A stretch of DNA of 9,065 bases from Planctomycetota bacterium (lineage in GTDB: Bacteria; Planctomycetota; Planctomycetia; Pirellulales; Lacipirellulaceae), in NCBI GenBank assembly GCA_013151315.1, contig JAADIN010000014.1, forward strand, positions 1 to 9,065, in the 5' to 3' direction. Below are positions 5,272-9,065 of this stretch, piece by piece. The notes beneath the pieces were generated by a model. The model was not told where the DNA came from. It made no database searches and saw nothing but the letters and a program-made list of their open reading frames with translations. Made by a program: the position numbers and the translations under genes. How positions within the stretch are numbered: the first letter of the stretch is position 1; every line of letters starts with the position of its first letter.

Positions 5272-5994
5272 TTACTCGGTTCTTTTCTTCGCCAAGTCGG
5301 CGACCCGTTGTCGGGGCCAAGAGGGCAAGACGCTTTGTGCGTTCCAACCCTCGATCAAGGCTTCGACCAGTTCCTCTCGTTGCAGCGGCAAATTGGTAAC
5401 AAAATCGGTGTGGCTGCGCTCGTCGCGATAGTCGGGTTGGCGGGTTGCGACGCCCAGCAATTGGCGCAATCGTTTCAAATCAAAATCGTAGAGCAAAGTA
5501 CCGTGGTAGAGAAAATGGTTGCGTTTGATACGCAGGGCGTTGCCGGAAAATTTTCGTGGTCGAGAGGCGGCACTCTCCGGTTGGGGTTGGATCACGAGAT
5601 CGCTAATTCCTGCTACCGAGATGCCCGGCAGCATCGGCGCAAAGATTTTTGCCATCCGTTCTAGCACATGCCGATGGGCCCGATCGACTGCCCGGAGATG
5701 AGGGTGGGTCTCGAAGTCGAGCACGGTCGCGACCATGAGACAGCCTGGGCCGGCGAGAATGGTCCCGCCGCCACTACTTCGGCGAAGTACCGGGACGCCC
5801 GCTTTGCGACAAGCAGGCAGATTGACTTCCACATCGACTTTTGACGATCGGCCCAGAACAACGCAGTACTCAGGCGATTCCCAGAGTCGGAGCACCCCAC
5901 CGACGATCTCCCCCGCTTCGGCTGCGTCAAGAAGCGCCTCGTCTAGGGCTAGGTTTTCCGCCGGAGTGCCGAGCGTCAGCTTCAAGTGCTGCAT
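5272..5994 (-). CDS. Lipoate-protein ligase A family protein (BPL/LPL domain)
   Basis: This 240-residue protein belongs to the biotin/lipoate ligase fold and should attach or transfer lipoyl or octanoyl groups to lipoyl-domain lysines. The start NLALDEALL (14-22) is typical, as are SPEYCVVLGRS (40-50), RRSSGGGTILAGPG (71-84) and KFSGNALR (148-155), where K148 is the expected substrate-binding lysine, plus HGTLLYDFD (164-172). After SGGG, the His-Asp common in classical LplA is replaced by AGPG, so it could be an octanoyl- or lipoyl-transferase relative. I chose ATG 5994 because family members begin close to NLALDEALL and AGGA lies 9 bases upstream. An in-frame ATG at 6030 would add 12 residues. 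It heads a minus-strand unit with the Nudix gene and is divergent from the HEAT-repeat gene. Confidence 0.85.
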   Translation of the reverse strand: MQHLKLTLGTPAENLALDEALLDAAEAGEIVGGVLRLWESPEYCVVLGRSSKVDVEVNLPACRKAGVPVLRRSSGGGTILAGPGCLMVATVLDFETHPHLRAVDRAHRHVLERMAKIFAPMLPGISVAGISDLVIQPQPESAASRPRKFSGNALRIKRNHFLYHGTLLYDFDLKRLRQLLGVATRQPDYRDERSHTDFVTNLPLQREELVEALIEGWNAQSVLPSWPRQRVADLAKKRTE

Positions 5995-6048
5995 CGGTTC
6001 GAATCCTGAGTCGCGAGCGGGGAGGGCCATGGCATTGTTTGCCTCTGG

Positions 6049-6077
6049 ACTCTAGACTTTCAGCCTTGGCCCCTCAA
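6049..6077 (-). promoter_or_regulatory. Possible promoter of the lipoate-ligase-like/Nudix unit
   Basis: On the minus strand TTGAGG (6077-6072) and TAGAGT (6054-6049) each match 4 of 6 consensus bases and are 17 bp apart. The -10 box is 54 bases before ATG 5994. The only support is consensus match and position. The -35 box overlaps one of two CTCAACCCT copies (6073 and 6087). Confidence 0.35.
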
Positions 6078-6106
6078 CCCTCGCCTCTCAACCCTGACTC
6101 CACCGC

Positions 6107-7162
6107 ATGTCCTCCAAGCCCACGAATTCTCCTCCGAACGAGAGTGTGGCCAAGCCCCTTTCTGCCGATGAACTTTTGCCGCCGGTCGAGCCGCCGAACG
6201 CCGGTTTTATTTTGCAGCTGTTTATCGTGCCGGGGCTGATCGTGCTGGCCGTTTTTCTTTTCGTTTTGCTCATCGGCTGGGTGAGGTCTTCGCAAGAAGA
6301 TCCGATCGCCAAGGTCCGGGCACTGCGAATGGGGAACCAAGCTCGATGGCAGCAGGCATTTGAGTTGGCGCAAATGTTGATGAAAAGCGACCGGGATTCG
6401 TCAGGCCTTCGAGAAAACGAAGAACTGGCAGGAGAAATCTCGCTGCTCTTAGACGAGCAGCTTGAAGCTGCTAATGCGGACGATAATTCGATTAGCCTTC
6501 GCTATTACCTGTGCCGCATGCTAGGCGAGTTTACCGTCGATGAGGGGCTCGAGGTTTTGCTCCAGGTCGCTCGCGAAGATGGCGAGCGGGATGTGCGCCG
6601 CGAGGCAATCAACGCTTTGGCAGTCTTGGGCCATACTTTTAATTCGATGGATCCGCCGCAAGTGCTCGCCCACTCCGAGCTCGTGGAAACGTTCCTCGAA
6701 CTGGCCAACGACCAAGACGACTTGATTCGGTCTCAGGCAGCTTATGCGATCGGTGTGTTTTCGTTGCAAGAAGGAGCCGACGAAAGGTTGACGCTCGAGC
6801 TCGAAAAACTGGTCGATGACCTGTATGCCGATACCCGCTACAACGGGGCGCTGGCACTTGCGAGGCAGGGCAATTTGCGAGCCCTTGAGGCGGTGGCCGA
6901 GATGTTCGACCCCAGTGCGATTGCGATCAGCATCGCCAAAGAAAAGACGCCCGCTCTCCAGGCGTTCAAACGCAACACGATCCTAAAAAATGCTTTGGAT
7001 GCAGCTCGCTTGCTCCTGGAAAAAAATCCGCATCTTGAGCTTCCCGAAGTGACCGATGCGCTCGAGCGATTTATTGAAACTGCCGACGGGGAGCAGGCGC
7101 TTGCTCCGATTCCCGATTCGCTCGTCGAAGAGGCGGCGGAAATTTTGGAAGCTACGGGCTAG
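6107..7162 (+). CDS. Membrane-anchored HEAT-repeat protein, function unknown
   Basis: The 351-residue protein has a Pro/Glu-rich N-terminus (1-32), one strong membrane segment (about 34-58, GFILQLFIVPGLIVLAVFLF) and then a long soluble helical region. Segments such as VLLQVAREDGERDVRREAINAL (150-171, split here: EVLLQVAR, then DVRREAINALAVLG) and DLIRSQAAYAIGVF (205-218) have the paired-helix pattern of HEAT repeats, about four or five units between 130 and 325. Such repeats bind partner proteins; no catalytic motif is visible. Arg and Lys just after the membrane segment (R60, K69, R71, R74) suggest that the repeat domain faces the cytoplasm, but weakly. No Shine-Dalgarno precedes ATG 6107. 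It is probably a planctomycete-type protein, transcribed alone. Confidence 0.75.
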   Translation: MSSKPTNSPPNESVAKPLSADELLPPVEPPNAGFILQLFIVPGLIVLAVFLFVLLIGWVRSSQEDPIAKVRALRMGNQARWQQAFELAQMLMKSDRDSSGLRENEELAGEISLLLDEQLEAANADDNSISLRYYLCRMLGEFTVDEGLEVLLQVAREDGERDVRREAINALAVLGHTFNSMDPPQVLAHSELVETFLELANDQDDLIRSQAAYAIGVFSLQEGADERLTLELEKLVDDLYADTRYNGALALARQGNLRALEAVAEMFDPSAIAISIAKEKTPALQAFKRNTILKNALDAARLLLEKNPHLELPEVTDALERFIETADGEQALAPIPDSLVEEAAEILEATG

Positions 7163-7175
7163 TGACGACCGGCAA

Positions 7176-7203
7176 GCTGTATCGACTGTGACGATTATAC
7201 AGC
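7176..7203 (+). other. Stem-loop just after the HEAT-repeat gene
   Basis: GCTGTAT (7176-7182) and ATACAGC (7197-7203) are perfect inverted repeats. An inner TCG/CGA pairing can extend the stem with a small bulge. It begins 14 bases after the stop codon. A T-rich stretch follows only after about 12 bases, so it fits a 3'-end stabiliser better than a classic terminator. Confidence 0.35.
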
Positions 7204-7301
7204 CAAGGTCAAAGCACTTTCTTTTTAGACCGTGGTTCCCCCATTGATAGTCCATGGCCGGTCGGCGCATATTGGAAATAGTGGAATCGAGTTCGGAATC
7301 G

Positions 7302-7319
7302 CCCTCTCAGAGGGTTTTT
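7302..7319 (+). terminator. Probable Rho-independent terminator
   Basis: A CCCTC/GAGGG stem with a TCA loop is followed directly by TTTTT (7315-7319). It would end transcripts coming from the HEAT-repeat gene about 150 bases past its stop and isolate the YTV gene. The stem is short (5 bp) but GC-rich. Confidence 0.5.
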
Positions 7320-7494
7320 CGGTCGATTCACGCTTTGCTAGCAGAAAAATTTTGGAAACAAACGATTTGCCTCACGCGGTTTTGTCCGCAACACTTCTTT
7401 TGGTGCTTTGTCATGAAATTGAAGGTTGCCAAAGCACTCGAAGCTTTCTTTTCAAAAATTGTCTTTTCTAAAAATTTCTATGAGGTTTGAAGCT

Positions 7495-8664
7495 ATGAAC
7501 AGCTTTCGCTGCGCGTTCTCGATGGCGCTGATTGCAACGACCCTTGGTGTTTCCGTGTCGAACTTTGCCGTCGCCCAATGCGAAACTTGCCTAGAACCTG
7601 CCTACCGAGTGGAGTGCCAGACGGTCTACGAAGACCGCCAAGTGACGGCCTATCGGACGGTGCACGAAACGGTCTACGAGCAGCGTCAGGTTACACGGAA
7701 GATTCCCGTCTGGGAAACTCAGGCTCGAGAAAGACGGTATTCGGTACTCCGCCCCGTGCGAGAAACGAGCGTCCGGGAAGAACGCTATGTCGTTCAGCGC
7801 CCGGTCTGGGAAACGCAGGTTCGCGATTGCAGCTACACCCAAGTGCGAAACGTGGTCGAGACTTCGCAGCGAGAGGAACGATATACGGTTCAACGACCTG
7901 TCTGGGAAACGAGCGAACGGGAAGAGTGCTATACCGTAATGCGGCAGGTAACCGAGACGATCGAGCAGGAGCGTCGCTACACGGTAATGCGGCCGGTGGT
8001 AACCTACGAAACTCGCTACGCCGACCAAGGCTGTTATGTGAACCAAGTCTCGTACGTGCAGAGTGCCCCGAGTCGAGGGGGCCTGACCTGGATGCCCGCG
8101 ACGCCTGTAATCAATCCGATAACGGGTGCCCAACAGGTCCAACGGCCTGGCCTCGTTTGGGCCAATTATCAATCACCACCTCAACAAGTTGTCACTCAGG
8201 TTTGGAAACCCAATCTTGTGGCGGTGCAGGTGCCTGTGACAAAACAATGTGCGCAGGAAGTTGTGCAGAAGATTCCTGTGCAGATATGCCGTATGGTGCC
8301 GCAGCAGATGGTACGCAAGGTGCCGGTGCGAGTCTGTCGGATGGTCACCGAAGAGCGAGTTCGCATGGTGCCGCATACCACTTGCCGTCAGGTAACCGAG
8401 CGTATCGAGCGGAAGGTGCCGGTGCGTGTGTGTCGCATGGTGCAAGAAGAGCGCGTCCGCCAGATTCCCGTGACGGTTTGCCGCTACGTGCGAGAAGAAC
8501 GCGTCGAGCCATACCAAGTGCGAGTTTGCCGAATGGTTGAAAAGCAAGAAACGATCAACGTGCCTCGCACCGTGTGCCGCAAGGTGCCGTACACCTACAC
8601 CTATCGGGTGCCGCGAACGGTGATGATGCGCGTGCCGCTCGAACAGCCGTGCTGTGGGAGCTAG
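7495..8664 (+). CDS. Secreted YTV-repeat protein, cysteine-rich, planctomycete cell-wall type
   Basis: The 389-residue protein has a Sec signal peptide (1-27, cleavage after AVA; the QC junction is not a lipobox) and a mature part made almost wholly of 16-residue repeats. Repeats of YTVxRPVWETxxREER type fill 67-175, with Tyr at 82, 98, 114, 130, 146 and 162. A linker (176-256) contains LTWMPATPVINPITG and PGLVWANY. A second series, VRKVPVRVCRMVxEER, fills 257-384, with Cys at 265 and every 16 residues to 361. The mature protein has 16 cysteines and ends in PCCGS. YTV-domain proteins are known from planctomycetes and were reported in the cell wall of Rhodopirellula, so a disulfide-linked envelope role is likely. 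The start is supported by GAGG (7482-7485) nine bases upstream and by the signal peptide. An in-frame ATG at 7480 is possible. Confidence 0.9.
   Translation: MNSFRCAFSMALIATTLGVSVSNFAVAQCETCLEPAYRVECQTVYEDRQVTAYRTVHETVYEQRQVTRKIPVWETQARERRYSVLRPVRETSVREERYVVQRPVWETQVRDCSYTQVRNVVETSQREERYTVQRPVWETSEREECYTVMRQVTETIEQERRYTVMRPVVTYETRYADQGCYVNQVSYVQSAPSRGGLTWMPATPVINPITGAQQVQRPGLVWANYQSPPQQVVTQVWKPNLVAVQVPVTKQCAQEVVQKIPVQICRMVPQQMVRKVPVRVCRMVTEERVRMVPHTTCRQVTERIERKVPVRVCRMVQEERVRQIPVTVCRYVREERVEPYQVRVCRMVEKQETINVPRTVCRKVPYTYTYRVPRTVMMRVPLEQPCCGS
7693..8019 (+). repeat. N-terminal series of 16-residue (48-bp) coding repeats
   Basis: Seven units in exact 48-bp phase encode the pattern xVxRPVWETxxREERY; the last is incomplete. 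Glu-Thr recurs at residues 74, 90, 106, 122, 138 and 154 of the YTV protein. Alternating hydrophobic and charged residues favour short beta strands. Nucleotide identity between units is lower than protein similarity, so the repeats are old and under protein-level selection. Confidence 0.85.
8263..8646 (+). repeat. C-terminal series of 16-residue (48-bp) cysteine repeats
   Basis: Eight units of the pattern VRKVPVRVCRMVxEER lie in unbroken 48-bp phase. Cys occupies the same position in the first seven (265, 281, 297, 313, 329, 345, 361) and is replaced by Met377 in the eighth. Pro sits four residues before Cys in most units. The series shares its period with the N-terminal one, which suggests a common ancestor for both. 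Confidence 0.88.
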
Positions 8665-8754
8665 GCTCGAGCCGAGGGTATAGATTTTCTCTCTCCGTGG
8701 CGAGCCGGCTCGTCCCCGAGCCCGAAAAATACGAGTTCGACGTCACAAGAAAAG

Positions 8755-8777
8755 GCCGTGGGCGAGGACGCCACGGC
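8755..8777. other. GC-rich hairpin downstream of the YTV gene
   Basis: GCCGTG pairs with CACGGC, and inner GCG with CGC, around an AGGA loop with one bulged G. It starts 91 bases after the YTV stop. The T-rich flank is on the minus-strand exit side (read as CCTTTTCTT), so as a terminator it would suit leftward transcripts. On the plus strand it may only mark the transcript's 3' end. Confidence 0.3.
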
Positions 8778-8800
8778 TCGCTCGCCCTTGGTGCCAAGCG

Positions 8801-8829
8801 TTGACAATCGGCAGTCTTTGCAGGACACT
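8801..8829 (+). promoter_or_regulatory. Possible promoter of the BRCT-domain gene
   Basis: A perfect TTGACA (8801-8806) is followed after 17 bp by GACACT (8824-8829), which matches only 3 of 6 bases of TATAAT. The BRCT start codon lies 40 bases downstream. An inverted repeat TGCAG/CTGCA (8819-8832) overlaps the -10 box and could be an operator. Confidence 0.4.
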
Positions 8830-8869
8830 GCAGGCTTCTCCTGACCGGATTTTCTTCGTGGCTCCCAAC

Positions 8870-9065
8870 ATGGCCGTCCCCACCCCAACATCACCCGATT
8901 CGCCCTCTTTGGGGCAACGCCTGCAAGGCGAGCGAATCGCCTTGGTAGGCAAGCTGGTGGGCATGACGCGGGCCGAGGCCCGGCAAGCCGTGGTTGCCGA
9001 GGGGGCATCGGTCGTGTCCGACGAATCCGCAGCGCCCACGCTCATTGTCATTGGCGATAATCATT
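8870..9065 (+). CDS. N-terminus of a BRCT-domain protein (cut by window end)
   Basis: From ATG 8870 the frame is open to the window edge (65 codons). After a Pro/Ser-rich start (MAVPTPTSPDSPSLG), the sequence LQGERIALVGKLVGMTRAEA, then RQAVVAEGASVV and TLIVIGD, has the layout of a BRCT domain: first strand with G-K-L, helix with A-R-xx-V, then Gly-Ala-xx-V and the strand before a variable loop. BRCT domains bind proteins or DNA ends and occur in NAD-dependent DNA ligase. Here the domain is at the N-terminus, so this is not a standard ligase. The rest of the protein, and so its function, is out of view. No Shine-Dalgarno is visible; GTG 8858 is an alternative in-frame start. Confidence 0.7.
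   Translation, partial: MAVPTPTSPDSPSLGQRLQGERIALVGKLVGMTRAEARQAVVAEGASVVSDESAAPTLIVIGDNH

Larger units (their letters stand above)
7163..7494. other. AT-rich 332-bp intergenic spacer
   Basis: No convincing gene lies here. Two overlapping reading frames of 78-79 codons have no ribosome site and no recognisable composition. The stretch holds a hairpin just after the HEAT gene (7176-7203) and a terminator-like hairpin with a T-run (7302-7319). Its AT-rich end presumably carries the YTV gene's promoter, but no clear -35/-10 pair stands out. The octamer CAAAGCAC occurs twice. Confidence 0.5.

Noticed and set aside
5257..5664. A 135-codon plus-strand frame opposite the lipoate-ligase-like gene
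   Set aside because: It is antisense to the conserved KFSGNA and HGTLLYDF region and has no motif of its own.
7232..7490. Two small overlapping plus-strand frames (78-79 codons) in the spacer before the YTV gene
   Set aside because: They lack ribosome sites, and one is interrupted by the probable terminator at 7302-7319. Their composition looks like translated AT-rich noncoding DNA.
7591..8172. A 193-codon minus-strand frame under the YTV gene
   Set aside because: Its composition (Arg, His, Leu, repeated every 16 codons) is the antisense image of the YTV repeats.
7578..8540. A 320-codon open frame on the plus strand inside the YTV gene
   Set aside because: It is a shadow frame kept open by the repetitive codon pattern of the YTV repeats. 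It has no ribosome site, no family likeness, and the overlapping frame has a clear signal peptide and ordered repeats.
7693..8646. 48-bp periodicity resembling a CRISPR or minisatellite array
   Set aside because: The repeats are in-frame protein repeats with degenerate nucleotides and no identical repeats separated by unique spacers.
8701..8722. Overlapping palindromes (CGAGCCGGCTCG and GGCTCG/CGAGCC) after the YTV gene
   Set aside because: No T-run follows on either strand and GC-rich self-complementary hexamers are common here, so I do not call a terminator.

Overview
The window looks like a planctomycete chromosome segment, most likely from the Pirellulales or close kin. The main evidence is a secreted YTV-repeat protein (7495-8664), a family I know from planctomycete cell walls. 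Supporting signs are moderately high GC, many starts with weak or no Shine-Dalgarno sequence, and decayed palindromic or short tandem repeats between genes. No tRNA, rRNA, CRISPR array, transposase or phage gene is visible.

Layout. The tail of an unidentified gene (1-69) ends inside an imperfect inverted repeat (66-169). A coiled-coil protein with a DUF2130 nuclease-like domain follows (320-1567, +). A 9-bp-period repeat then separates it from a minus-strand block: a HigBA-like toxin-antitoxin pair (1611-2262) with its own well-formed promoter and palindromic operator, preceded by an ExeA/GspA-type AAA ATPase gene (2324-3130). Divergent from the ATPase is rsmE (3252-3947, +), the 16S rRNA m3U1498 methyltransferase. 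A perfect 30-bp palindrome lies between rsmE and a convergent minus-strand group: a lipoate-ligase-family protein (5272-5994), a Nudix hydrolase only 3 bp after it (4699-5268), and a YkgJ-like cysteine-cluster protein (4117-4560).

From about 6.1 kb everything is on the plus strand: a membrane-anchored HEAT-repeat protein (6107-7162), an AT-rich 332-bp spacer with terminator-like hairpins, the YTV protein, and the start of a BRCT-domain protein cut off by the window edge (8870-9065).

How the genes relate. Only two pairs are clearly linked by layout: toxin with antitoxin (17-bp overlap) and lipoate-ligase-like with Nudix (near-contiguous). The rest looks like ordinary housekeeping and lineage-specific genes. 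I see no convincing large new system. The most distinctive signals are the exact 16-residue cysteine ladder in the YTV protein, the compact toxin-antitoxin control region with an almost absent leader, and substitutions at conserved acidic positions in the Nudix box and the ATPase Walker B motif.
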